Below are positions 1-5,606 of a DNA stretch of 7,994 nucleotides, one piece after another. Each line of letters begins with the position of its first letter. Position 1 is the first letter of the stretch. Source of the stretch: Anaerolineales bacterium UBA1429 (GTDB lineage: Bacteria > Chloroflexota > Anaerolineae > UBA1429); contig DCTX01000010.1 in the NCBI GenBank assembly GCA_002329325.1, positions 80,098 to 88,091 of the forward strand, read 5' to 3'. The position numbers and the translations under genes were made by a program. The notes beneath the pieces were generated by a model. The model saw only the letters and a program-made list of their open reading frames with translations. It was not told the DNA's origin and did no database searches.

Positions 1-935
1 GGGATGGCGAGGCGGCCCGGGCCACGGCGGCGCGCTTTGGCGTGCCCCATGCCTACAGCGACGGCCGGGAGATGCTCGCCCGCGAGCGCCTGGACGCGCT
101 GTTCTCCATCATCCCGTCCTATGCGCGCACCGCCGATGGCCCGGAGGCGGCAGCCGCGCGCCAGGGGATCTGCCTGTTCAGCGAAAAGCCCCAGGCCGAC
201 GATATGGCCGTCGCCGTCGCCATCGATCGCGCCGTGCAGGCCGGCGGCGTCATCAGCACGGTGGGCTTTCGCGAGCGCTATCGGCCCCTCTACCAGGAGG
301 CCCGCGAGAGGCTGGCGGGCTCGCGCCTGATCCATGCGCGGGTGCATTCGGCCCACGCCTGGGATCTGGCGCCCGATCGGCAGCCAGAGCGCTGGTGGCA
401 GGAGTATGCCCGTCGCGGCGGGTGGGCCATGGAGTGGGGCGTCCATGCCGTGGACTATGTGCGGTTCATGACGGGGCTGGAGGTGGTCAACGCCCAGGCC
501 TTCACCTTTGGCGAAGAGGCCCAGCCGGTGGAGCTCTCTCAGGCAATTCATCTCCAGCTAGAGACGGGCGCCACCCTGGATATCACGGCGTTGACGGGCG
601 TGGCCCACAGCCCCGCCGAGCCGTTGATCACCCTGTACCACGAGAAGGGCACCCTGGCCCTGGTGCGCCATGGCCCCATGACCTGGTCGTTGGTGGAGAA
701 CGGCGCAACCCTGCGCACCGAGGAGATGGACCCCTGGCTGGCCCACGATCGGCAGTTCATCGAGGCGGTGCGGGCGGGAGACCCGGGCCTGCTGCGCAAC
801 GACTACCATGACGGCCTGGGATCGCTGGCGCCGATCCTGGCAGCCCGCGCATCGGCGCGGCGCGGTGGCGCTTGCCTGGATGTGCCCCGCTGGGCCGATA
901 TCACGCCAGAAGCCTCGCTCGGCTTTCGCCGCTAG
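1..935 (+). CDS. Gfo/Idh/MocA-family NAD(P)-dependent oxidoreductase, 5' partial
   Basis: The frame is open from base 3 to the TAG at 933-935, giving 310 visible residues. It continues upstream of any ATG or GTG in a family-like way (ending in RFGVPHAYSDGREML), so the true start lies left of the window. Most of the N-terminal Rossmann domain, including the dinucleotide-binding glycine motif, is missing. Visible are the last Rossmann strand (LDALFSIIPS), the family's EKP motif at bases 183-191 (Lys about visible residue 62), and the C-terminal alpha/beta domain with EWGVHAVD (His about residue 148, Asp 151), where the family places its catalytic His. Members oxidise or reduce sugars, inositols and related polyols with NAD(P), in the cytoplasm. 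The substrate cannot be read from the sequence. The glycerate-kinase-like gene starts 30 bases downstream on the same strand, suggesting a shared catabolic operon. The family call is firm; the substrate is unknown. Confidence 0.88.
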   Translation, partial: DGEAARATAARFGVPHAYSDGREMLARERLDALFSIIPSYARTADGPEAAAARQGICLFSEKPQADDMAVAVAIDRAVQAGGVISTVGFRERYRPLYQEARERLAGSRLIHARVHSAHAWDLAPDRQPERWWQEYARRGGWAMEWGVHAVDYVRFMTGLEVVNAQAFTFGEEAQPVELSQAIHLQLETGATLDITALTGVAHSPAEPLITLYHEKGTLALVRHGPMTWSLVENGATLRTEEMDPWLAHDRQFIEAVRAGDPGLLRNDYHDGLGSLAPILAARASARRGGACLDVPRWADITPEASLGFRR

Positions 936-946
936 CAGTCTGGAAC

Positions 947-959
947 AGGAGGGTAAGGT
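947..959 (+). promoter_or_regulatory. Ribosome binding site of the glycerate-kinase-like gene
   Basis: AGGAGGG at 947-953 is followed by a second, weaker AAGGT at 955-959. The strong element lies 12 bases from the ATG at 966, which is rather far; the weak one lies 6 bases away. Together they support the start at 966. No promoter is evident in the 30-base gap, so transcription probably comes from upstream of the window. Confidence 0.6.
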
Positions 960-965
960 ACACGT

Positions 966-2441
966 ATGCAGCCGCAACAGCGTATTCTCAACGCCGAGGC
1001 GTTGACCAGCCACGGGAACGTGGCCGGCCGCCGGGCCATGGTGCAGATCCTGGAGGCGGGCCTGCGGGCCGCCGATCCGTACAACAACACGGCTCGCCTG
1101 GTGCGCCTGGAGGGGGACCGGCTCATCGTCGGCCACGGGGACTTCATCCTGCCCGGCGATCCGCGCCAGGAGCCGGAGGAGATCGACCTGCGCCAGGTGG
1201 ACCGGATCCTGGTCTTGGGCGCGGGCAAAGGCGTGCAGCGCGCGGCCAAGGCGCTGGAGGACATCCTGGGCGATCGGCTCAGCGGCGGCCACGTGATCGA
1301 CAAGCAGGGTTGCCCCATCATCCTGGAGCGCATCGGCGTCACCCTGGGCGCCCATCCGGTGCCCGACGAGCAATGCGTCATCGGTTGCCAGCGCATCCTG
1401 GAGCTCACCCGCGACCTGACCGAGCGCGACCTGGTGTTCACCGTCATCGGGAATGGCGTCTCTTCTCTGCTGACTCTGCCGGTGCCGGGCGTGAACCTGG
1501 AGGACGTGCGCGAGGCCACGCGCATCATGCAGATCGAGCGCGGCGCGCCCACCAACGAGCTCAACCCGGTGCGCAACCATCTGGACCAGCTCAAGGGGGG
1601 GCGCATCGCGCGCTACATCCATCCCGCCCGCGCCATCCACATCCTCACGGGCAGCGCCCTCAACTATGCGGCGGTGATGGATCGCAACATCTGGCTGCAC
1701 ACCATGCCCGAGCGCTCCACCTTTGCCGAGGCGGTGGAGATGCTGCACAAGTGGCAGGCGTGGGAGGCCGTCTCTCCGGCGGTGCGCCGCCACCTGCTGC
1801 AGGCCGACCCGGCCCTGGAGACGGTCAAGCGCGGCGAATACGAGCAGTACCGTTTCCGCGTGTTCGAGGTCATGCCCCAGCACTTGACCATGCTTCCCAC
1901 GGCGCGCCGCGTGGCCGAGGAGCTGGGTTTCCGGGCTCACGTGCTCTATCGCTACTCTCACTTTGAGGCCGCCCCGGCGGCCACCATGGCCGGCAGCATC
2001 GCCTGGAACATCGAGGAATGGGGCGAGCCTTTCGAGCCGCCCTGTGTGCTCCTGGGCGGCCATGAGTTGCTGGTGACCGTGGGGCAGGGGGATGGCATGG
2101 GCGGGCGCAACCAGGAGTGGGCCCTGGCGGCGGCCCGGCGCATCGCGGGCAGCCCCCAGATCGTCATGGGCTCGGTGGATTCCGACGGCACCGATGGCCC
2201 CGGCCACCAGTTCGGCGGCGATCCCTCGGTGCCGGTGTTGGCGGGGGGCATCGTGGACGGCTACACCTGGGACCAGGCCCGCGCCGCGGGGTTCGACCCC
2301 GATGCCGAGCTGCGCCGCCACAACACCTCGCCCGTGCTGTGGCGGGTGGGCAGCGGCGTGCAGGCCACTTTCAACATCAGCGTCACCGACTTGACGGCCA
2401 TCCTGGTGCTGGGGCGCTCGACCCCCAGGCCGCACCCATAG
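966..2441 (+). CDS. Glycerate-kinase-like protein (DUF4147 + MOFRL domains), divergent
   Basis: This 491-residue protein has the two-domain layout of GckA/TtuD-type glycerate 2-kinases, which phosphorylate D-glycerate with ATP in the cytoplasm. The N-terminal DUF4147 domain (about 20-260) contains LGAGKG (84-89, with the conserved Lys88), HPVPDE (130-135) and NPVRNHLDQLKGGRIA (200-215). The C-terminal MOFRL domain (about 355-480) contains GGRNQE (379-384), DSDGTDGP (405-412) and the family-like ending HNTSPVLWRVG...VTDL. Several usually conserved motifs are altered. The glycine-rich SGGGS loop reads IGNGVSS (161-167), the SDVxGD segment is unrecognisable around 229-240, and the MOFRL GGE reads GGH (364-366). 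Length is slightly above the usual 420-460, with extra sequence around 260-310. It follows the Gfo/Idh/MocA gene, which fits a sugar-acid pathway. It may be a kinase for another hydroxy acid or a non-catalytic relative, so I give no gene symbol. Confidence 0.82.
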   Translation: MQPQQRILNAEALTSHGNVAGRRAMVQILEAGLRAADPYNNTARLVRLEGDRLIVGHGDFILPGDPRQEPEEIDLRQVDRILVLGAGKGVQRAAKALEDILGDRLSGGHVIDKQGCPIILERIGVTLGAHPVPDEQCVIGCQRILELTRDLTERDLVFTVIGNGVSSLLTLPVPGVNLEDVREATRIMQIERGAPTNELNPVRNHLDQLKGGRIARYIHPARAIHILTGSALNYAAVMDRNIWLHTMPERSTFAEAVEMLHKWQAWEAVSPAVRRHLLQADPALETVKRGEYEQYRFRVFEVMPQHLTMLPTARRVAEELGFRAHVLYRYSHFEAAPAATMAGSIAWNIEEWGEPFEPPCVLLGGHELLVTVGQGDGMGGRNQEWALAAARRIAGSPQIVMGSVDSDGTDGPGHQFGGDPSVPVLAGGIVDGYTWDQARAAGFDPDAELRRHNTSPVLWRVGSGVQATFNISVTDLTAILVLGRSTPRPHP

Positions 2442-2452
2442 AGAGCGGCGCG

Positions 2453-2497
2453 GAGACGGGCCTCGCGCAGCGCGCAGAGGCCCCCGTCTCTCCCTTT
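2453..2497 (+). terminator. Imperfect hairpin after the glycerate-kinase-like gene, probable terminator
   Basis: GAGACGGGCCTC (2453-2464) pairs with GAGGCCCCCGTCTC (2477-2490), leaving a two-base C bulge. An inner GCGC (2465-2468) can pair with GCGC (2472-2475). A short pyrimidine stretch with TTT (2491-2497) follows, starting 12 bases after the stop codon. The T-tract is weak, so termination strength is uncertain. TCTCCC (2489-2494) can also pair with GGGAGA (2512-2517), a competing fold. Confidence 0.5.
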
Positions 2498-2681
2498 ACT
2501 CATGTCCGTCTGGGAGAAGGAGCGTTGGCCCGCTGATCGGCTGTGCCCAGGGCGCGGGGGTCGGGGGCCGGCAGAACGCCGGGGGCGGAGACGAGCTTGT
2601 GCGACACATGCGCCCGTGGATACCCTGCGGCGCGTATCGTTTGGGGGGCAGGCCCTGTTGCTGCCCAGGCAGAGCGTTGAC

Positions 2682-2690
2682 AAAGGAGGT
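2682..2690 (+). promoter_or_regulatory. Strong ribosome binding site of the flavoprotein gene
   Basis: AAAGGAGGT is an essentially full match to the 16S rRNA 3' end and sits 7 bases before the ATG at 2698. It fixes that ATG as the start, although the frame stays open upstream to a TTG-type codon at 2599. Confidence 0.88.
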
Positions 2691-2697
2691 AGGCAGC

Positions 2698-3462
2698 ATG
2701 TTGGTATTGGGCATCGTAGGGAGCCCTCGCAAGGAGGGGCGGACCAACGCGTTGGTGGACGCTGCCCTGCAGGGGGCCGCCGCGCGGGGCGCCCAGGTGC
2801 AGCGCATCCACCTGATCGACTATGCTATTCGGCCCTTTGCCAGCCAGGGGGGCGCCGCCGATGGCGTGCGCTTTGTTCCCGCCGAGCTGTACGACCTGTG
2901 CGAACAGGCCGACGCCCTCGTCCTGGGCGCGCCGGTCTACTTTGGCGACATCAACGGGCTGACCAAGGATTTCATGGATAGCGTGCGCATCCGCAACGAG
3001 AACGGCAAGCCGGCCCTGGGCATCGCCATCGCCGGGGGCTCGGGCAAGGGGCTGTTCAGCGGCGTTCAGAGCATCTACCACTGGTTCTACCACCGCCAGA
3101 TGCGGGCCATCGATCCCACGCCCGTCACGCGGTTCAACATGGAGGCAGCCCTCTCGGCGCTGCCCGCCGGGGGCGCGTGCCTGGTGGAGATGGCCCAGGC
3201 GCCCCAGCCATTCCCCGGAGCGGGCCGCGAGGACCGCTGGGCCGAGGTGGTCGCCTACTATGCCACGATCCCTTTGCTGGACAAGGACCCCGTGGACGAG
3301 TTCCTGGCGTTGGCGCAGCAGTTGGTCACCATCTCCAAAGGCAAGCCCGCCCTGGCGGAGGCCCAGGCGGAGCTGGCGCGGGCGCTGACCCTGGCCGAAC
3401 AGGGTGACCGCGCCGGCGCCGGGCGCCATGCCGTCCGCGCCTATGAGCTGCTCCTGATCTAG
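2698..3462 (+). CDS. NAD(P)H-dependent FMN reductase / flavodoxin-fold protein with a helical C-terminal extension
   Basis: This 254-residue cytoplasmic protein begins with a flavodoxin-like strand and the FMN phosphate-binding loop GSPRKEGRTN (8-17). It continues to the second family signature, LGAPVYFGDINGLTKDFMD (76-94), where the flavin ring is normally held. These mark the NADPH-dependent FMN reductase / iron-sulfur flavoprotein group. The cysteine cluster of the iron-sulfur flavoproteins, expected near residues 45-60, is absent (the segment reads IRPFASQGGAADG), so no Fe-S cluster is expected. The fold usually ends near residue 190; here about 60 mainly helical residues follow (about 197-254), rich in Ala, Leu and Glu and resembling a TPR-like helix pair. 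The partner and substrate are unknown. The gene seems to stand alone, with hairpins on both sides. The start is fixed by the strong ribosome binding site. Confidence 0.82.
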   Translation: MLVLGIVGSPRKEGRTNALVDAALQGAAARGAQVQRIHLIDYAIRPFASQGGAADGVRFVPAELYDLCEQADALVLGAPVYFGDINGLTKDFMDSVRIRNENGKPALGIAIAGGSGKGLFSGVQSIYHWFYHRQMRAIDPTPVTRFNMEAALSALPAGGACLVEMAQAPQPFPGAGREDRWAEVVAYYATIPLLDKDPVDEFLALAQQLVTISKGKPALAEAQAELARALTLAEQGDRAGAGRHAVRAYELLLI

Positions 3463-3479
3463 CCTGGCTGCCGGGCTCA

Positions 3480-3532
3480 GGCGGCGCCTCCCCGATCCTC
3501 AGGGGCGATGAGGATCGGGGGCTGTGGCCGCC
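3480..3532 (+). terminator. Two-tier hairpin after the flavoprotein gene, probable terminator
   Basis: An 11-base perfect stem, CCCCGATCCTC (3490-3500) with GAGGATCGGGG (3510-3520), encloses a 9-base loop. It is flanked by a second 6-base stem, GGCGGC (3480-3485) with GCCGCC (3527-3532). It begins 17 bases after the stop codon, where a terminator is expected. Only TT follows the outer stem, so it does not look like a classic U-tract terminator. It could also be an RNA-stabilising or Rho-blocking hairpin. Confidence 0.55.
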
Positions 3533-3563
3533 TTGCCATGCCTGCCCAGGAGCGGGCGACGAT

Positions 3564-3589
3564 GCCCCGAGCCGCCGGGGTGGGCTTTT
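3564..3589 (+). terminator. Weak second hairpin with a short T-tract upstream of nadC
   Basis: CCCCG (3565-3569) can pair with CGGGG (3576-3580), or GCCC (3564-3567) with GGGC (3582-3585). TTTT follows at 3586-3589, overlapping the predicted -35 box of the nad promoter. The stem is short and the call is tentative. It could insulate the nad operon from readthrough. Confidence 0.28.
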
Positions 3590-3616
3590 GCGGCGCCTCC
3601 GAGTCGGGTGTACAAT
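3588..3616 (+). promoter_or_regulatory. Sigma70-type promoter of the nadCAB operon
   Basis: TTGCGG (3588-3593) and TACAAT (3611-3616) are separated by exactly 17 bases. The -10 box matches consensus at 5 of 6 positions, and the -35 box keeps the TTG. The surrounding segment is a clear A+T-rich island in G+C-rich DNA. A transcription start near 3623 would give a leader of about 33 bases. A second TACAAT occurs 9 bases further on (3620-3625) but has no -35 partner. Confidence 0.62.
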
Positions 3617-3622
3617 CGATAC

Positions 3623-3639
3623 AATGGCACTATGCCATT
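3623..3639. promoter_or_regulatory. Candidate operator: 17-base perfect dyad at the nad promoter start site
   Basis: AATGGCA (3623-3629), CTA, TGCCATT (3633-3639) form a perfect 7-3-7 inverted repeat. It starts about where transcription should begin and ends 16 bases before the nadC ATG. That position suits a dimeric repressor blocking the promoter. NAD synthesis operons are often controlled by NiaR, NrtR, NadQ or NadR. I do not recognise the motif of any of these here, so the regulator is unknown. Confidence 0.5.
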
Positions 3640-3655
3640 ATGGGGGGAAAGAAGC

Positions 3656-4519
3656 ATGGATCTGGATCGCGACGACGAGATTCGCGCCATTGTGGAACGC
3701 GCCCTGGCCGAGGACATCGGCCCCGGCGATGTCACCAGCGTACCGATCATCCCCGCCGGCGCCCACCTGTATGGCGAGTTCCTGGCCAAGGAGGCCGGGG
3801 TGCTGGCCGGGATGGACGTGGTGCGCGAGGTATTCCGCCAGGTTGACCCCGCCATTGCCCTGACGCCGCGCCTGCAGGATGGCGATTCCTTCGCGGTGGG
3901 CGACATCCTCGCCACCGTCTCCGGCGACGGCCCCGGCATCCTGATCGGGGAGCGGGTGGCCCTCAACTTCTTGCAGCGCATGTCCGGCATCGCCACCATG
4001 ACGCGGCGCTATGTGCAGGCCGCCGCCGGCACCCGCGCCCGCATCCTGGATACCCGCAAGACGCTGCCCGGCCTCCGTGTGCTGGACAAGCTGGCCGTGC
4101 GCCTGGGGGGCGGCACCAACCATCGCATCGGCCTGTACGACATGGTGCTCATCAAGGACAACCACATCGAGGCGGCGGGCAGCATCACGGCTGCCGTCGA
4201 GCGGGTGCGCGCCGCCGGGATCACCCTGCCCATCGAGGTCGAGATCGACGATCTCTCCCAACTGGACGAGGCCCTGGCCGCCCACGTGGATCGCATCATG
4301 CTGGATAACATGGATAGCGAGACCATGCGCATCGCCGTGGAGCGCACCGCTGGCCGGGTGGAGCTGGAGGCCTCGGGCAATGTCACCCTGACGCGGGTGG
4401 CCGAGATCGCTGCCACCGGCGTCGACTATATCTCCGTGGGCGCCATCACCCACTCGGTCAAGGCGCTGGATATCAGCCTGGACCTGAGGATGCGGCTGGC
4501 TGGGGAGCCAAAGGAGTAG
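3656..4519 (+). CDS. nadC: Nicotinate-nucleotide pyrophosphorylase (quinolinate phosphoribosyltransferase, decarboxylating)
   Basis: NadC converts quinolinate and PRPP to nicotinate mononucleotide, CO2 and pyrophosphate, the last step of de novo nicotinate nucleotide formation, in the cytoplasm. The 287-residue length is typical. The N-terminal domain carries EDIGPGDVTS (19-28) and the helix LNFLQRMSGIAT (103-114). The barrel carries DTRKTLPGLR (132-141), GGGTNHR (151-157), LIKDNH (165-170), EVEIDDL (194-200), LDNMDSETM (216-224) and EASGNVTL (238-245), which supply the basic phosphate and carboxylate ligands of the family. I chose the ATG at 3656 because it lies just before the conserved N-terminus and just after the promoter and dyad; the frame is open 44 codons further up, but that part has no family resemblance. 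The ribosome binding site is only a G-run (3642-3647). It is the first gene of nadC-nadA-nadB. Confidence 0.96.
   Translation: MDLDRDDEIRAIVERALAEDIGPGDVTSVPIIPAGAHLYGEFLAKEAGVLAGMDVVREVFRQVDPAIALTPRLQDGDSFAVGDILATVSGDGPGILIGERVALNFLQRMSGIATMTRRYVQAAAGTRARILDTRKTLPGLRVLDKLAVRLGGGTNHRIGLYDMVLIKDNHIEAAGSITAAVERVRAAGITLPIEVEIDDLSQLDEALAAHVDRIMLDNMDSETMRIAVERTAGRVELEASGNVTLTRVAEIAATGVDYISVGAITHSVKALDISLDLRMRLAGEPKE
4510..4516 (+). promoter_or_regulatory. Ribosome binding site of nadA inside the end of nadC
   Basis: AAAGGAG lies directly before the nadC TAG (4517-4519), with one base between that stop and the nadA ATG (4521). This indicates translational coupling and supports the chosen nadA start. 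Confidence 0.8.
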
Positions 4520-4520
4520 C

Positions 4521-5600
4521 ATGAGCCGCGAGAGACGCATTGGCTGGGTCCCGGATGAGTACGAGGCGATGTCGGCCGGCGAGTTGGCCCAGAGGGTCTC
4601 CCACGCCAAGAAGGTGTTGGGCAGCCGTCTGACCATCCTGGGGCATCACTACCAGCGCGACGAGATTATCCGTCACGCCGACTTTCGGGGCGATTCGCTG
4701 GAGCTATCACGGCGCGCCGCCGAGACCGACTCTGAGTACATCGTCTTTTGCGGCGTGAGCTTTATGGCCGAGACGGCCGCCGTGCTCTGCTCGCCGGAGC
4801 AGGCGGTGATCCAGCCGGTGCAAGAGGCCCTCTGCCCCATGGCAGAGATGGCCAGCCGCCGCCAGGCCGAGGCTACCTGGGAGGCCCTGTCCTCCGTGTG
4901 GGACGACCCCATCATCCCCATCACCTACCAGAACTCGACCGCCGAGCTCAAGGCCTTTGTGGGTCAGAAAGGGGGCGCCGTGTGCACCTCCTCCAACGCC
5001 CGCGCGCTGTTCGAGTGGGCCTTTGGGCAAGGGGGGCGCATCCTCTTTGTGCCCGATGAGCATCTGGGCACCAACACGGCCCTGGATATGGGCCTCCCCG
5101 AGGCTGCCCTGGGCGTCTGGGACCCGCTGCGCCCGCCCGATCCCGCCAGCGTGGCCGATTGCCGCGTGGTGGCCTGGAAAGGCTTCTGCTGGGTGCACAC
5201 CGGCTTTACCGTCGAGGATGTGGCCGGCGCCCGCGCCCAGCATCCCGACGCTCTGGTGATCGTGCATCCCGAGTGCCCGCGGCCGGTGGTGGTCGCCTCG
5301 GACCTATCCGGCTCGACGGCGCGGATCATCCGGGTTGTGGAGGAGGCGCCAAAGGGCGCCACCATCGTCGTGGGCACCGAGTGTCACCTGGTGGACCGGC
5401 TCGCCCAGGAGTACCCGGATAAGCAGATCGTGCCGCTGAGCCGCCGGGCCTGCGGCTCTATGTCCCTCACCCAGCTCAAGCATCTGGCCTACATCCTCGA
5501 TGGGCTGGTGGCGGGCGAGGTACGCAACGTGGTCTCTGTGCCGGACGAGGTGGCCCATTGGGCGCGCCTGGCGCTGGACAAAATGCTACAGATAGGATAG
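4521..5600 (+). CDS. nadA: Quinolinate synthase, [4Fe-4S] enzyme of the long Bacillus-like type
   Basis: NadA condenses iminoaspartate with dihydroxyacetone phosphate to quinolinate, using an oxygen-sensitive [4Fe-4S] cluster. The 359 residues show the threefold family layout: ILGHHYQRDEI (39-49) and ADFRGDSLELSRRAAET (53-69), then FMAETAAVL (81-89), ITYQNSTAELKA (134-145), VCTSSNA (154-160), VPDEHLG (177-183), HPEC (249-252), GTECHLV (285-291) and ACGSMSLTQL (310-319). The likely cluster ligands are Cys105, Cys223 (GFCWVH) and Cys311. Their spacing of 118 and 88 residues resembles the long B. subtilis form rather than the shorter E. coli or Thermotoga forms, because of the extra segment about 198-217. 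The E. coli CxxCxxC group near the last ligand is absent. The gene starts one base after the nadC stop, and nadB follows directly. Confidence 0.96.
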   Translation: MSRERRIGWVPDEYEAMSAGELAQRVSHAKKVLGSRLTILGHHYQRDEIIRHADFRGDSLELSRRAAETDSEYIVFCGVSFMAETAAVLCSPEQAVIQPVQEALCPMAEMASRRQAEATWEALSSVWDDPIIPITYQNSTAELKAFVGQKGGAVCTSSNARALFEWAFGQGGRILFVPDEHLGTNTALDMGLPEAALGVWDPLRPPDPASVADCRVVAWKGFCWVHTGFTVEDVAGARAQHPDALVIVHPECPRPVVVASDLSGSTARIIRVVEEAPKGATIVVGTECHLVDRLAQEYPDKQIVPLSRRACGSMSLTQLKHLAYILDGLVAGEVRNVVSVPDEVAHWARLALDKMLQIG

Positions 5601-5606
5601 GTGCGC

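Larger units (their letters stand above)
2442..2697. other. Gene-free spacer between the kinase-like gene and the flavoprotein gene
   Basis: These 256 bases hold no convincing gene. Frames open across them have compositions typical of stop-poor G+C-rich DNA and lack a family-like sequence. The left end carries the terminator-like hairpin. A small hairpin, GGGCAG (2646-2651) with CTGCCC (2661-2666), lies ahead of the flavoprotein's ribosome binding site. A weak promoter-like pair, TTGTGC (2597-2602) and GATACC (2619-2624), is the only candidate I see, and it is poor. Confidence 0.5.

Noticed and set aside
558..2435. A 625-codon open frame on the minus strand, antisense to the dehydrogenase and kinase-like genes
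   Set aside because: It is a shadow of stop-poor G+C-rich coding DNA. The plus-strand frames carry clear family motifs, while this one is rich in His, Gln, Ala and Arg with no recognisable domain or ribosome binding site.
2677..2682. A perfect TTGACA -35 box before the flavoprotein gene
   Set aside because: The matching -10 would fall at about 2700, inside the coding start, and nothing resembling TATAAT is there. The element overlaps the ribosome binding site and is probably chance.
2502..2981. A 159-codon plus-strand frame starting in the kinase-flavoprotein spacer
   Set aside because: It overlaps most of the N-terminal half of the flavoprotein in another frame, lacks a convincing protein pattern, and the flavoprotein has the strong ribosome binding site.
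3481..3600. Direct repeat GCGGCGCCTCC (3481-3491 and 3590-3600) as a possible mobile-element footprint
   Set aside because: It is only 11 G+C-rich bases with no terminal inverted repeats or transposase between, and chance is likely in this composition.
3524..3655. An upstream extension of nadC by 44 codons
   Set aside because: That stretch contains the promoter and dyad, and its translation does not resemble the NadC N-terminus. The ATG at 3656 gives the usual family length.
3638..4636. A 332-codon minus-strand frame over nadC and the start of nadA
   Set aside because: Same reason: it is antisense to strongly conserved NadC and has no motif of its own.
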